From Sphingomonas sinipercae (GTDB lineage: Bacteria; Pseudomonadota; Alphaproteobacteria; Sphingomonadales; Sphingomonadaceae): a DNA stretch of 64,000 nt. Both the position numbers and the translations under genes were made by a program. The DNA is taken from assembly GCF_011302055.1 (NCBI RefSeq), contig NZ_CP049871.1, positions 516,501 to 580,500 of the forward strand, read 5' to 3'. Under the pieces are notes generated by a model. That model was given only the letters and a program-made list of their open reading frames with translations, ran no database searches and had not been told where the DNA came from. Below are positions 50,207 to 60,266 of the stretch, in pieces (position 1 is the stretch's first letter; the number at the start of each line of letters is the position of its first letter).

Positions 50207-52585
50207 ATGGCGACGAGCGTGGAGACGGGGGACGGAGCGCAGGCGGGCGCCGAGGCGGCGCTGGCGCTGCCGGTCGACCTGCCCGCGGAAATGTTCACCG
50301 GTCCGGGGCTGATGCGGCTGGCCGATGCGTTGCCGGTGATGATCGGATACGTCGACCGCGAATTCCGGCTGGCCTTCATCAACCAGCCGATGGCGGACTG
50401 GTTCGACCTGCCGCGCAGCGAAGTGACGGGCGCGCGGATCGTCGACCTGATCGGCGAGCGGCGGCTGGCCCAGCGGATGCCCAATTATCGCCGCGCGCTG
50501 GACGGGGAGCGGGTGTTCTTCGTCAACGAATTCGAGCATCCGACCCGGGGCAGCGTCGCGCTGAAAAGCGATTACATGCCGTGGCTGGCCGCCGATGGGT
50601 CGGTGAGCGGCTTCGTCGTCATCCAGCAGGACGTGACCGAGCAGCGCACCGCCGAGCGGGCATTGCGCGAAAGCGAGGCGCGGTTCCGGCGGATCGCCAA
50701 TTCGGCGCCGGTGATGATGTGGGTGACCCGCATCGACCGGGTCCGCGACTTCGTCAACGATGCCTATGCCGACTATGTCTGCGGCCCCGACTGCGCTCCG
50801 GACGAGGCGCGGACGATCGACTGGAAGGAGCGGATCCACCCCGACGACGTCGAGCGGGTGGTTGGGGAAAGCCTGGCCGGGGAAGCGTCCGGGCAGCCGT
50901 TCACGCTGGAAGCGCGCTACCAGCGGCACGACGGCGAATATCGCTGGCTGCGCTCGGTGTCTTCGCCGCGGCACGGGCCGGACGGGACGCTGGTCGGCTT
51001 CATCGGCGTCGCCACCGACATCACGCTTGCCAAGGAAGCGGAACTGGAGCTTCGCCGGCAGGTGCTGGAACGGACCGCGGCGCTGGCCGAAAGCGAGGCG
51101 CGCTTCCGGGCGATCTTCGACACGGTGCTGGAAGTGATCGTCCTGCTCGCGCCCGATGGCACGATCGTCGAGATGAACCGGAAGGACGCGATCTGGCGGG
51201 CGGGGAATTTCGACGATGCAATCGGCGGCAAGATCTGGGACGCGCCGACGCTGCAGATGTATCCGCAACACAGGGCCTTGCTGAAGCGGGCGGTGAAGGC
51301 CGCTGCTGGCGGCGACCTGTTCAGCAGCCAGGTATCCATGGAGCGGCTGGGCGTGCCGACAGCGTATTTGGACGTCTCCATGCAGCCGGTGGAAGACCGC
51401 GACGGCGACGTGAAATACCTGCTGTTCGAAGCGCGCGACATCACCGAGCTGAGGAGCGCGCAGGAGCAGCTTCGCCAAAGCCAGAAGATGGAAGCGCTGG
51501 GCCAGTTGACCGGCGGCATCGCCCACGACTTCAACAATCTGCTGACGGTGGTGGTCGGCGGGCTCGACCTGGTCGCCAAGCGGGTCGAGGACGCCAAGCT
51601 CAAGCGTTATGCGACCAATGCCTTGACCGCCGCCGAACGCGGGGCGCGGCTGACCGGGCAGTTGCTTGCGTTCAGCCGGGTGCAGCGGCTGGAAGTGCGC
51701 CCGGTGCACGTCGCGCCGCTGATCGAGAACATGCGGCCGCTGCTCAAGAACGTGCTTGGCCCCGGCATCACTAAGCATTTCGACCTCGACAAGGAGCAGA
51801 TCCCGGTCATGGCCGATCCAACCCAGCTTGAGGTCGCGGTGCTAAACCTGGCCATCAACGCCCGCGACGCCATGCCGGCCGGCGGCACGCTGAGTTTCGA
51901 AAGCCGCGCCTGCCAGGTCAGCGGCGATCCGGAGCTGGAAGACGGCGACTATATCGAATTGTGCATCAGCGACACGGGCACGGGTATGCCGGCGGAAGTG
52001 GTGACCCGAGCGTTCGAGCCGTTCTTCACCACCAAGGAAGTGGGCAAGGGCACCGGGCTGGGCCTGTCGATGGTCTACGGCATGGCGCGCCAGTCGGGCG
52101 GCACCGCGCGGATCGAAAGCACGCCCGGCGAAGGGACGGCGGTCAAACTCTTTTTCCGTTCGGCCAAGGACGCGGCGCCGGCGATCGCGAGCGACGAGGA
52201 GCGCGATACCGACGACGCGCAGGCCAAGACCGCATCGGTGCTCGTGATCGACGACGATACGGACGTGCGCGGCTTCATCGCCGAAGCGCTTGAGGATGAG
52301 GATTACAGGGTTCGCGAATGCGCGGACGGACGCTCCGGGCTTACGGAATACGCACGCGCCAGGCCGGATCTCGTGGTGCTCGATTTCGTCATGCCCGAAA
52401 TGTCGGGCGCCGACGTAGCGCGCGAAATCCTCGCCCAGCAACCGGACCAGAAAATCCTGTTCGTGTCAGGCTATAGCGAAACCGATGCGATCAAGCGGAT
52501 CGCGCCGGGTGCGCCGCTGCTGAGCAAGCCTTTCCGCGCCGAAGCCTTATCCAAGGCGGTCCGGCGCGCGCTTTCGGAAGGCTGA
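50207..52585 (+). CDS. PAS-domain hybrid sensor histidine kinase / response regulator
   Basis: A 792-residue soluble hybrid kinase without membrane helices. Three PAS domains (about 35-150, 155-275, 295-415) lead into a HisKA/HWE-like dimerisation domain with the phospho-acceptor His440 in [10 protein letters not shown] HATPase domain follows ([11 protein letters not shown] box; [15 protein letters not shown]), then a C-terminal receiver with the VLVIDDD acidic pocket and [12 protein letters not shown]. It senses a cytoplasmic signal; ligand and output partner are not evident. Confidence 0.93.
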   Translation: MATSVETGDGAQAGAEAALALPVDLPAEMFTGPGLMRLADALPVMIGYVDREFRLAFINQPMADWFDLPRSEVTGARIVDLIGERRLAQRMPNYRRALDGERVFFVNEFEHPTRGSVALKSDYMPWLAADGSVSGFVVIQQDVTEQRTAERALRESEARFRRIANSAPVMMWVTRIDRVRDFVNDAYADYVCGPDCAPDEARTIDWKERIHPDDVERVVGESLAGEASGQPFTLEARYQRHDGEYRWLRSVSSPRHGPDGTLVGFIGVATDITLAKEAELELRRQVLERTAALAESEARFRAIFDTVLEVIVLLAPDGTIVEMNRKDAIWRAGNFDDAIGGKIWDAPTLQMYPQHRALLKRAVKAAAGGDLFSSQVSMERLGVPTAYLDVSMQPVEDRDGDVKYLLFEARDITELRSAQEQLRQSQKMEALGQLTGGIAHDFNNLLTVVVGGLDLVAKRVEDAKLKRYATNALTAAERGARLTGQLLAFSRVQRLEVRPVHVAPLIENMRPLLKNVLGPGITKHFDLDKEQIPVMADPTQLEVAVLNLAINARDAMPAGGTLSFESRACQVSGDPELEDGDYIELCISDTGTGMPAEVVTRAFEPFFTTKEVGKGTGLGLSMVYGMARQSGGTARIESTPGEGTAVKLFFRSAKDAAPAIASDEERDTDDAQAKTASVLVIDDDTDVRGFIAEALEDEDYRVRECADGRSGLTEYARARPDLVVLDFVMPEMSGADVAREILAQQPDQKILFVSGYSETDAIKRIAPGAPLLSKPFRAEALSKAVRRALSEG

Positions 52586-52589
52586 CGCT

Positions 52590-53360
52590 TTGGCGAGCAT
52601 CGCCACGGCGCACGGGCGGATCGGCGTGGCGCAGAGCGGCGGCGGCGAAACGCCGATCGTGTTCCTGCACGGGGTTGGGTCCGACAAGTCGGTGTGGCAT
52701 CCGCAGCTCGACCACTTCGGGCGCGAGCGGCTGGCGATTGCCTTCGACTATCCCGGATATGGCGAAAGCGGCCTCGCCACGCCGGGCACCAGCCGCGACG
52801 ATTATGCAGCGGCAATCATCGAAGCGCTCCGCCAGCTCGATGTGAAGCGGGCGCATATCTGCGGCTTATCCTTGGGCGGCGTTATCGCGGTCGCGTTGCA
52901 TTCGGCCGCTCCCCAGCTGTGCGCTTCGCTGATCCTGGCTGATACCTTCGCCGTGCATCCCGACGGTTGCGGTATTTACGAACGTTCGGTCGCGGGCAGC
53001 GCCGACATGCGCGCCTTTGCCGAAGCGCGGGTCGATTTCCTGCTCGCGCAACCCGCCGACGACACGGTGCGCCGGGAAGTGATCGAGACGATGGCCGGGA
53101 TCGACCCGGCGGCCTACGTCATCGGCGCCGAAGCCGTCTGGCTGGCCGACCAGCGCCAACGGGCTCGTGCAATCGCGGTGCCGACGCTGATCCTCTGCGG
53201 CGACGATGATAAGCCGACTCCGCCCGACCTGAGCCGCGAACTGGGCGCGCTCATCAGCGGTTCGCAACTGGCCATGATCGCCGGTGCAGGTCACCTGACC
53301 AATCTTGAGCGGCCCGTCGAGTTCAACCGCTTGGTCGGCGATTTCATCGCGTCATTGTAA
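52590..53360 (+). CDS. Alpha/beta hydrolase, PcaD-like
   Basis: 256 residues with the canonical fold: oxyanion HGVGSDKSVW, nucleophile elbow CGLSLGG (Ser94), acid in CGDDDKPTPP, and catalytic His in GAGHLTNLE. Closest in appearance to 3-oxoadipate enol-lactonases, but no protocatechuate genes surround it. TTG start with GGAAGG from the end of the kinase gene, four nt downstream, so it is probably co-transcribed with the kinase. Confidence 0.85.
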   Translation: MASIATAHGRIGVAQSGGGETPIVFLHGVGSDKSVWHPQLDHFGRERLAIAFDYPGYGESGLATPGTSRDDYAAAIIEALRQLDVKRAHICGLSLGGVIAVALHSAAPQLCASLILADTFAVHPDGCGIYERSVAGSADMRAFAEARVDFLLAQPADDTVRREVIETMAGIDPAAYVIGAEAVWLADQRQRARAIAVPTLILCGDDDKPTPPDLSRELGALISGSQLAMIAGAGHLTNLERPVEFNRLVGDFIASL

Positions 53361-53381
53361 GCGACCCAAGAGGGGGCTGCG

Positions 53382-53834
53382 TCAGTCCTTGCGTTTTGGC
53401 GCCCGCATCCATGAAGCGACCTGGTAGCCGCGTTCGGACAAGCAGCCGGACATCGCCCGCTGGATCGCCCGTTCCTTTTTCTTCTGCTTGGCCTTCGCCA
53501 TGCCATAGGAGCCGCCAAGCGCGACAAACGGCAGGGCGATGATCGTGGCGCTGGCGACCGCCATGCCGCCGTAAAGGCCAGCGCTGGTCGCGGCGGCGCT
53601 GCCGGCGACGCCGATTGCACCGGCCGCCGCAGCGCCCGCGCCGGTCGATGCCAGCCGCCCGTTGCCGTCCAGCTTGCCGGCAACGTAGAGCTCCCGGCAA
53701 TTGGCGTAGGCCGCGTCGAAGGCGACGGTGTCCGCAGTGGCCTCTGCGAGCGAAGGATTGAACTCGCGCGGCCGCGACGAACAGGCAGCCAACGTCAACG
53801 ATAGCGCCAACGCGGCCGCGATTTTCTGATTCAT
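53382..53834 (-). CDS. Glycine-zipper lipoprotein
   Basis: 150 residues. A lipoprotein signal ends in LAAC (Cys19). A Gly/Ala-rich hydrophobic stretch (AAAGAIGVAGSAAATSAG, about 70-105) forms a probable glycine zipper, followed by a Lys/Arg-rich segment and a Cys in GCLSERGYQ. Start chosen for GGGGGAAAT upstream of this ATG. Function unknown, presumably envelope. Confidence 0.75.
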   Translation of the reverse strand: MNQKIAAALALSLTLAACSSRPREFNPSLAEATADTVAFDAAYANCRELYVAGKLDGNGRLASTGAGAAAAGAIGVAGSAAATSAGLYGGMAVASATIIALPFVALGGSYGMAKAKQKKKERAIQRAMSGCLSERGYQVASWMRAPKRKD

Positions 53835-54006
53835 CGATTTCCCCCTGTCGCCAGCCCCCGGCCGGCGCGGCGCAACCTCAACTGTCGAATGCATAAAGTC
53901 AAACCGTTGAACCGTCGCCATTTTCTTGCTCGGGTAACCCCAAGCGGGCGCAAGGCCGCGCATCCGGCCCTCGACAAGCGGTCGGGGACGGGCTTTGCTT
54001 GGCGCC

Positions 54007-56301
54007 ATGAAGATCGCATGCATCGGTGGCGGGCCGGCGGGGCTCTACTTCGCCATTTCGATGAAGCTGCGCGACCATACCCATGCGATCGAGGTGTTCG
54101 AGCGCAACCCGCCCGGCGTGACCTGGGGCTGGGGCGTCGTCTTTTCCGACCAAACGGTGGAGAATCTCACCGCCAACGACCCGGTATCGGCCAAGATCAT
54201 CGCCGACGAATTCGCCCATTGGGACGATATCGACGTCCACATCCACGGGCAGTGTGTGCGCTCGTCGGGGCACGGCTTCATCGGCATCGGGCGCAAGCGC
54301 CTGCTCGAAATCCTGCAGCAACGCGCGCGGGAGTTAGGCGTCGTCCTGCATTTCGAAGCGGAGTGCGATCCCGGCGATCCCAAGTGGCAAGGCTATGACC
54401 TAGTAATCGCGGGCGACGGCGCCAATTCCCGCTTTCGCGCCGCCGACGAAGCAGCGTTCGGGGTCGATATCGACGAGCGCGCCAACAAGTTCGTGTGGCT
54501 GGGCACGTCCAAGGTGTTCGACGCCTTCACTTTCGCGTTCGAGGAAACCGAGCACGGCTGGATCTGGGCGCACGCCTATCGCTTCGCCGACGATTGTTCG
54601 ACCTTCATCGTCGAATGCTCGCCAAAGGTGTGGCGCGGGCTTGGCTTCGACCGGATGAGCCAGGACGAGAGCATCGCCGAGTGCGAGCGGATCTTTGCCA
54701 AATATCTGGACGGCCATCCCCTGATGTCCAACGCCACGCACCTGGTGGGATCGGCGGCGTGGCTCAATTTCCGCCGGATCAAGTGCGAGCGATGGAACGT
54801 CGGCAACGTCATCCTGCTGGGCGATGCCGCGCACACGGCGCACTTTTCGATCGGTTCGGGCACCAAGCTTGCGCTCGAGGATGCGATCAAGCTGGCGCAG
54901 GTGCTGAACCGGCCGGGCCTGCACCTGGCGGCGGCGATGGAAGAATATGTCGCCCATCGGAACCTGGAGGTGCTCAAGCTGCAGAACAGCGCGCGCAACT
55001 CGACCGAATGGTTCGAAACGCTCAATCGCTACCTGCACTTCGAACCGGTGCAATTCGCTTATTCGCTGCTGACCCGGAGCCAGCGGATCAGCCACGAAAA
55101 CCTTCGGCTCCGGGACAAGGATTGGCTGGAAGGGGTCGAGCGCTGGTTCTGGTCGCGGGCGACCGAAGGACAGGTCGGAAAGGCCGCGCCGCCGATGTTC
55201 GCGCCGTTCAAGTTGCGCGCAATGGAGGTAGCGAACCGGATCGCCGTATCGCCGATGGCGATGTATTCGGCGACCGACGGCACGCCGAACGATTTCCATC
55301 TGGCGCATTACGGCCAGCGCGCACTGGGCGGTGCGGGGCTGGTGTTCACGGAGATGACCTGCGTGTCGCCGGAAGGGCGGATCAGCCCCGGCTGCACCGG
55401 CATGTGGTCGAACGGTCACGTCGATGCGTGGAAGCGCGTTGTCGACTTCGTCCATGGCACCTCCGCGGCCAAGATTTGCCTGCAGCTCGGCCATTCGGGC
55501 GGCAAGGGGTCGACGCGGCTCGGTTGGGAAGGAAATGACGTCCCGCTGGAGGACGGCAACTGGCCGCTAATGGCCTGTTCCGACGTGCCCTGGTCCGACT
55601 CCAACCAGCGGCCCCGCGCGATGACGCGCGTGGACATGGATTCGGTTCGCGACCAGTTCGTCGCCGCCGTTCGAATGGCGATCGACGCGGATTTCGACAT
55701 GATCGAACTGCACGCCGCGCACGGTTACCTGCTGTCCGGATTCCTGACGCCGCTGCAGAACAGGCGGACCGACGAATATGGCGGAAGCCTGGACAACCGG
55801 TTGCGCTACCCGCTGGAGGTGTTCCGGGCGATGCGCGAAGCGTGGCCGAACGAGCGGCCGATGTCGGTGCGCATTTCGGCGAGCGATTGGGCGGGGGAGG
55901 ATGGCGTCACCCCGGACGAAGCCGTCCTGATCGGCGAAGCCTTCGCTCGCGAGGGCGCCGACCTTATCGACGTTTCGGCCGGGCAAACCTGGACCGGCGC
56001 GCAGCCGGTTTACGGGCGCATGTTCCAGACGCCGTTTTCAGACAAGTTGCGCAACGAGGGCCGGCTGGCGACGATGGCGGTCGGGAACATTTACGAGCCC
56101 GACCATGCCAACTCGATCCTCGCCGCCGGCCGCGCCGATTTGGTCGCGCTCGGCCGGCCGCACCTTATTGACCCGATGTGGACGCTGCGCGCGGCGGCGC
56201 AGCTCGGCTACCGCGACATCGCCGCGCCGCCGCAATATCTCAACGGCCTGGCCCAGCTTGCGCGTAACTTGCAGCGGGAAGCGGAGGCGCTGAAAGCCTA
56301 G
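54007..56301 (+). CDS. Fused FAD monooxygenase / old-yellow-enzyme reductase (aminobenzoyl-CoA or salicylyl-CoA type)
   Basis: A 764-residue two-enzyme fusion. Residues 1-390 are an aromatic-ring FAD hydroxylase ([10 protein letters not shown] dinucleotide motif, [14 protein letters not shown] second FAD motif). Residues about 395-764 are an OYE-like NADH:flavin oxidoreductase ([32 protein letters not shown]). This order is that of 2-aminobenzoyl-CoA monooxygenase/reductase and the bifunctional salicylyl-CoA 5-hydroxylase. The CoA ligase and other pathway genes are absent here. Start MKIACIGGG is where the family begins; the ribosome site is weak. Its TAG overlaps the convergent PAP2 gene's TAG. 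Confidence 0.9.
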   Translation: MKIACIGGGPAGLYFAISMKLRDHTHAIEVFERNPPGVTWGWGVVFSDQTVENLTANDPVSAKIIADEFAHWDDIDVHIHGQCVRSSGHGFIGIGRKRLLEILQQRARELGVVLHFEAECDPGDPKWQGYDLVIAGDGANSRFRAADEAAFGVDIDERANKFVWLGTSKVFDAFTFAFEETEHGWIWAHAYRFADDCSTFIVECSPKVWRGLGFDRMSQDESIAECERIFAKYLDGHPLMSNATHLVGSAAWLNFRRIKCERWNVGNVILLGDAAHTAHFSIGSGTKLALEDAIKLAQVLNRPGLHLAAAMEEYVAHRNLEVLKLQNSARNSTEWFETLNRYLHFEPVQFAYSLLTRSQRISHENLRLRDKDWLEGVERWFWSRATEGQVGKAAPPMFAPFKLRAMEVANRIAVSPMAMYSATDGTPNDFHLAHYGQRALGGAGLVFTEMTCVSPEGRISPGCTGMWSNGHVDAWKRVVDFVHGTSAAKICLQLGHSGGKGSTRLGWEGNDVPLEDGNWPLMACSDVPWSDSNQRPRAMTRVDMDSVRDQFVAAVRMAIDADFDMIELHAAHGYLLSGFLTPLQNRRTDEYGGSLDNRLRYPLEVFRAMREAWPNERPMSVRISASDWAGEDGVTPDEAVLIGEAFAREGADLIDVSAGQTWTGAQPVYGRMFQTPFSDKLRNEGRLATMAVGNIYEPDHANSILAAGRADLVALGRPHLIDPMWTLRAAAQLGYRDIAAPPQYLNGLAQLARNLQREAEALKA

Positions 56302-56903
56302 GTATCGTTGCCTTCATCGCTGCCCTGAAGCGTCGTGTCCGCCTGCCGCCAAGCCAGCGCGATCAGCGCTTCGGTCGCGGCGCCGATCAGCGCTCCGGCG
56401 GCCACATCGGTCGGATAATGCGCGTTCTTCGGGATTTGGCCGACCGCGACCAGGCCGGCCGCGGCAAGGGCCGGCACGCGGTGCTGCGGATAGTCCCGGG
56501 CAAAGGCGCTGGCGACCGCAATCGCGCCGGCGCTATGCCCCGACGGGAAGCTGCTTTCGCGCTTGGCCCGGCTATGGCCCTTTTTAGGCCGGGCATCGCG
56601 CGCATCGTCAGCGCTGCGCGGCCGGGTTCGATCGACGCGGTGCTTGATGAAGGACTTGGCCGAGGTCGCGGCTTCGTGCGCCAGCAGCATGCGCAATCCC
56701 GCGCGGAACAGCTTGCCGCGGCCGAGGAGCACGCCGGCGGCGATCACTGCGCCGCTGATCGCGCGAAGCTCCGGCTGGTCGCCGAGCTTCGCGAAGCGCG
56801 ACCACAGGCGCACCGGCGGGGTGTCGCGATACTCTGCGGCAGCGTCGGCGATGCGTGCATCCCACGAAACCACGCGTTCGGCTTTGTCCTTGGTCTTTGC
56901 CAT
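56298..56903 (-). CDS. PAP2-family protein with an altered motif 3
   Basis: 201 residues with hydrophobic helices and the PAP2 acid-phosphatase pattern: motif 1 [10 protein letters not shown], motif 2 FPSGHS, and a motif 3 region [16 protein letters not shown]. The canonical SRxxxxxHxxxD is GQxxxxxHxxxD here, so the phosphate-binding Arg is missing; activity may be reduced or changed. Likely acts on lipid phosphates at the membrane. Start MAKTKDK chosen by length and by the charged N-terminus. Confidence 0.8.
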   Translation of the reverse strand: MAKTKDKAERVVSWDARIADAAAEYRDTPPVRLWSRFAKLGDQPELRAISGAVIAAGVLLGRGKLFRAGLRMLLAHEAATSAKSFIKHRVDRTRPRSADDARDARPKKGHSRAKRESSFPSGHSAGAIAVASAFARDYPQHRVPALAAAGLVAVGQIPKNAHYPTDVAAGALIGAATEALIALAWRQADTTLQGSDEGNDT

Positions 56904-57031
56904 CGAGCCTGAACCGCCAAGCGGCGGCTTTTGTGCCACCCGCCTGGGCAGGTTGGCTAAGCGCGACCGAGTCATTTGACGGTCCAAGCTCGGCGATGCA
57001 GATTCTTAACCGCACTTTGGGGGTTTCCATC

Positions 57032-57463
57032 ATGCTCAAGCTCATTGCATCGATCATCGGCGGATTGGTCGTGGCGTTCGCGCTCGTGTTCTTCAGTGAC
57101 GCCGTCTTCCACGCGCTTTCGCCGACGTCTGCGCCGTCCGATTTCAATGATACCGATGCAATGCGGCGATATGTGGAAAGCCAACCGGTCAGTCTGCTCG
57201 TGGGCGTCGTTTTCGGCTGGGCCGTGGCTGCACTCGCCGGCTCGCTGCTGGCTGCGCGCTATGGTGGCCGGGGCGGATGGCCGGGATGGGTTGTGACGGC
57301 GTTGTTTCTGCTGGCGACGTCGACGAACTTCCTGATGGTGCCTCATCCAACCTGGATGATCGCCATCGCCATCCTCCTCATTGCAGCCGCCGGCTGGCTC
57401 GGTTCGCGCTTAGGAGCAAAGACAGCGCAGTCAGATGCGATGCCGAGCGATATCGAGGGGTAA
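57032..57463 (+). CDS. Four-helix membrane protein of unknown function
   Basis: 143 residues with hydrophobic segments at about 4-25, 57-77, 85-103 and 108-125 and a short polar loop (PTSAPSDFNDTDAMRRYVES). GGGGG lies upstream of the ATG; an in-frame ATG 12 codons earlier is less likely. No family recognised. Confidence 0.65.
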   Translation: MLKLIASIIGGLVVAFALVFFSDAVFHALSPTSAPSDFNDTDAMRRYVESQPVSLLVGVVFGWAVAALAGSLLAARYGGRGGWPGWVVTALFLLATSTNFLMVPHPTWMIAIAILLIAAAGWLGSRLGAKTAQSDAMPSDIEG

Positions 57464-57485
57464 TGCCCGCAACGTCGCGGGCACT

Positions 57486-57507
57486 GCATGGCGGAGACTG
57501 AGGGATT
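57486..57507 (+). repeat. Direct repeat of the tRNA-Ser 3' end
   Basis: 22 nt matching 57615-57636 with one mismatch. The matched part spans the CCA end and the 3' acceptor/T-stem of tRNA-Ser (57618-57710), repeated 129 nt beyond the tRNA 3' end. Flanking sequence does not fold as a tRNA. It may be the scar of an integrated element or a partial tRNA duplication. Confidence 0.6.
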
Positions 57508-57617
57508 GGGCTCGCTCTGCTCGCCCATCTCCGCCGCTGGGGCGGCTCCGATTCCGAAAGAGGGTTCTCAGCCTCTCCACATCCGCCATGCTCTGCCCGC
57601 CTTGGGCAGGCATCGCA

Positions 57618-57710
57618 TGGCGGAGACGGAGGGATTCGAACCCTCGGTACGGGAATACCCCGTACGGCGGTTTAGCAAACCGCTGGTTTCAGCCACTCAC
57701 CCACGTCTCC
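57618..57710 (-). tRNA. tRNA-Ser (GCT)
   Basis: 93 nt including CCA. The acceptor stem GGAGACG pairs with CGTCTCC; the anticodon loop TTTGCTAA gives GCT. The long variable arm (CCGTACGGGG...CCCGTACC) and the T arm GGTTCGAATCC identify a class II serine tRNA. Confidence 0.97.
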
Positions 57711-57767
57711 GAGCTGCGGCAGAGCGGCGCTATATAAGCGGCTTGCCCAAGCTTCAACCGACCGCGA

Positions 57768-58649
57768 TCATTTCCGGCGGACGGCGATGCGGGCGTCGAG
57801 GCGCATTTCCTCGCCGGGATCGAGGATGCGGATGCCAAGCTCGGGCCACTGCGCTTCCGGCGCGCTGAGCGCGTCGTTGGCGTGAGTCACCGGCTCGGCG
57901 ACGAAGATGCCGCCTTCCGACGGGGAATAGAGCTGGAAGTAAGTGACGTCGGGCGCGCTGAGCTCGATCTCGAACGGCCAGTCGGGATCGCTGAAGACGG
58001 CGCTGCCGCTCCAGCCGTCGAAGCCGTTATCGAGGTCGCGGCCGCAGACCGGCGCGTCAGCGATCGCGTAGCGGCCGACGGCCGGCTCGCGCGCGATCGG
58101 CAGCACGTGCTCGTCCACCGTCCAGACGTGGGACACGCCAGTGCGGATCCGAGTCCGGCCCGAGCAATGGAAATAGGGGTGAATGCCAAGGCCGCAGGGC
58201 ATCGGTTCGTCGGAGGTGTTGCGGCAAGCGATCCAGGTATCGAGCCTATCTTCGGTCAGCGCGAAATGCTGGCGCGCGCGGTAGGTCCACGGCCACTCGC
58301 CGCCGGGGTGGTCGTAGCGCAATGTCGCGGAGGCGGGCGCGGTGGCTTCGACCGCCCACGCCGCGAGCCAGCCCTGGCCGTGCAGCGGGCTGGGATCGCC
58401 GGGCATGTTGGGGGCCAGCGCGATGCGGCGGCCGCGAAAGTCGAAAGCGCCGCCGCGAATCCGGTTCACATAAGGGACGAGCGGAAACGAGGCGGCGTCG
58501 AGCACATTGGTCAGCGGATGCTGTGGCGCGCGGAGCACAGGAATCCGCAAATCCGCATCGACATAAGTGAAGCCGGCGACCGCGCCGCCGACCTTCGGCG
58601 CCAGTTCGAGCTCGAGCAATCCGGCGGTCAGAAGGAGGGACTGGGTCAT
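57768..58649 (-). CDS. Aldose 1-epimerase family protein
   Basis: 293-residue galactose-mutarotase-like protein that interconverts sugar anomers. Conserved VNRIRGGAFDFRGR, HGQGWLAAW (active-site His region), GLGIHPYF (second His) and a late Glu-rich segment (VAEPVTHAND, LDPGEEM) fit the family. It lies 0.5 kb from the galactonate genes and on the same strand as dgoD, so a role in galactose use is plausible. Confidence 0.9.
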   Translation of the reverse strand: MTQSLLLTAGLLELELAPKVGGAVAGFTYVDADLRIPVLRAPQHPLTNVLDAASFPLVPYVNRIRGGAFDFRGRRIALAPNMPGDPSPLHGQGWLAAWAVEATAPASATLRYDHPGGEWPWTYRARQHFALTEDRLDTWIACRNTSDEPMPCGLGIHPYFHCSGRTRIRTGVSHVWTVDEHVLPIAREPAVGRYAIADAPVCGRDLDNGFDGWSGSAVFSDPDWPFEIELSAPDVTYFQLYSPSEGGIFVAEPVTHANDALSAPEAQWPELGIRILDPGEEMRLDARIAVRRK

Positions 58650-58777
58650 GGCCTCGATAAACCTCAGGCTACGGCGTTGTTCACAGGTGCTAAACTTCGC
58701 TGGGGATAAAACAGTCCCTGACCGTTGCGCCGCGATTCCGGGGCACGGTATTTAGCCCCCGCACATCGGGGAGGGAG

Positions 58778-59101
58778 ATGATGGGCCGACGCGTGAAGGA
58801 TTTTGTCGAGATCAGCGACTACACGTCGCTCGATACGCTGATCAACGTGCTGACCGCGGTCCGCGACAGCCTTCCCGACGAGGCCGAGCCGGAGCTCAAG
58901 CTGCGCGGCGACGACCAGTTCGGCCGGCGCCTGACGATCAGCTACCTGCGCGAACTGACGGCGGAAGAAGCCGAGTGCCAGACCCGCTACATCGGCGGCG
59001 TGATCGAAGATTCCGATCCCGATCTGGAAGCGCTGCGGGCGCAGCTCGACAAGGTGCCGTTCGACCGCTGCGGCGAACAGCCGAAGCGCCGCGCCGCTTA
59101 G
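58778..59101 (+). CDS. Hypothetical acidic protein
   Basis: 107 residues, unrecognised. Predicted soluble, with two Cys and many acidic residues (ELTAEEAECQTRYIGG). GGGGAGGGAG directly precedes the ATGATG start, a strong ribosome site that supports it as a real gene. It lies between the mutarotase and dgoD genes, both on the other strand. Confidence 0.65.
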   Translation: MMGRRVKDFVEISDYTSLDTLINVLTAVRDSLPDEAEPELKLRGDDQFGRRLTISYLRELTAEEAECQTRYIGGVIEDSDPDLEALRAQLDKVPFDRCGEQPKRRAA

Positions 59102-59126
59102 GCGCGCTGCTGCCGCTGGGAGCGGC

Positions 59127-60266
59127 CTACCATTCCGCGAAACTGCCGTCGGCGAGGCGCCAGACGGGATTGCGCCAACGGTGCGCGTCCTTGTGGGATT
59201 CGCGGATCGCATCTTCATCGACATTGACGCCAAGGCCCGGGCCTTCGGGGATCGGCAGGAATCCGTCGATTGGCGTCAGCGCGATCTTGTCGCTGCAATA
59301 GCTGAACAGGTCGGCGCCGACATTATAGTGGATGCCCAGGCTCATCTCCTGAATGGCGACGTTGGGTGTGCAGGCGGCAAGCTGAAGGCAAGACGCGAGC
59401 GCCAGCGGGCCGAGCGGGCAATGGGGCGCGACGGCGACGTCGAACGCCTCGGCCATTGCAGCGATCTTGCGGCATTCGAGCAGGCCCCCGGCGTGGCTGA
59501 GGTCCGGCTGGATGATGTCGACCGCGCCGCTGGTGAGGAACGGCTTGAAGTCCCAGCGCGAATACAGCCGTTCGCCAAGCGCGATCGGCGTGCTGGTCAT
59601 GTCGGCGATCTGCCGAAGCCCTTCCGGGTTTTCGGACAGCAGGGGCTCCTCGATGAACAACAGGCCGAGCGGCTCAAGCGCCTTGGCAAGCTGCTTGGCC
59701 ATCGGCCGGTGGACGCGCCCGTGGAAGTCGAGCCCGACGTCCATGCCCGCGGCCTGCGCCGCCTCGACCCGCTCGATCACTTCGCCGAACAGCTTGGGCG
59801 TGCCGATCCAGTCGAGTTCCGCGGTGGCATTCATCTTGACCGCCGAGAAGCCCTGGCCGCGGCGGGCCTTGGCCGCATCGGCAATCTCGTGCGGCCGGTC
59901 GCCGCCGATCCAGGCGTAAGCGCGGATTTTCTCCCGCACCTTGCCGCCAAGCATCTGCCAGGCGGGCAGGTCCAGCGCCTTGCCCTTGAGGTCCCAAAGC
60001 GCTTGCTCGAGCCCGGCGAGCGCGCTCATCAGCACCGCGCCGCCGCGATAGAAGCCGCCGCGATAGGCGACCTGCCAGATGTCTTCGATGGCGAAGGGAT
60101 CGTGGCCGATAAAGCGATCGCGAAGCGCCGCGAACGCGCCGTCGACCGCTTCGGCATGGCCTTCCAGGCTGGCTTCGCCCCAGCCGACCGCGCCGTCGTC
60201 GCTCTCGACGCGCACGAACAGCCAGCGCGGGGCGACGTAGAAGGTTTCGATCCGCCCGATCTTCAC
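59127..60266 (-). CDS. dgoD: D-galactonate dehydratase
   Basis: Dehydrates D-galactonate to 2-dehydro-3-deoxy-galactonate. 379 residues of the enolase superfamily. Metal and catalytic residues fall at Asp180 and His182 (GLDFHGR), Glu206 (FIEEPLL), Glu232 (LGERLY) and His282 (APHCPLGP), the DgoD pattern shifted by three from E. coli numbering. It overlaps the GH1 gene by 4 nt. Next step enzymes DgoK and DgoA are divergently encoded 2.3 kb away. Confidence 0.95.
   Translation of the reverse strand: MKIGRIETFYVAPRWLFVRVESDDGAVGWGEASLEGHAEAVDGAFAALRDRFIGHDPFAIEDIWQVAYRGGFYRGGAVLMSALAGLEQALWDLKGKALDLPAWQMLGGKVREKIRAYAWIGGDRPHEIADAAKARRGQGFSAVKMNATAELDWIGTPKLFGEVIERVEAAQAAGMDVGLDFHGRVHRPMAKQLAKALEPLGLLFIEEPLLSENPEGLRQIADMTSTPIALGERLYSRWDFKPFLTSGAVDIIQPDLSHAGGLLECRKIAAMAEAFDVAVAPHCPLGPLALASCLQLAACTPNVAIQEMSLGIHYNVGADLFSYCSDKIALTPIDGFLPIPEGPGLGVNVDEDAIRESHKDAHRWRNPVWRLADGSFAEW

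Noticed and set aside
57486..57600. A second tRNA gene next to tRNA-Ser
   Set aside because: Only the 3' 22 nt match; no anticodon arm or acceptor pairing follows.
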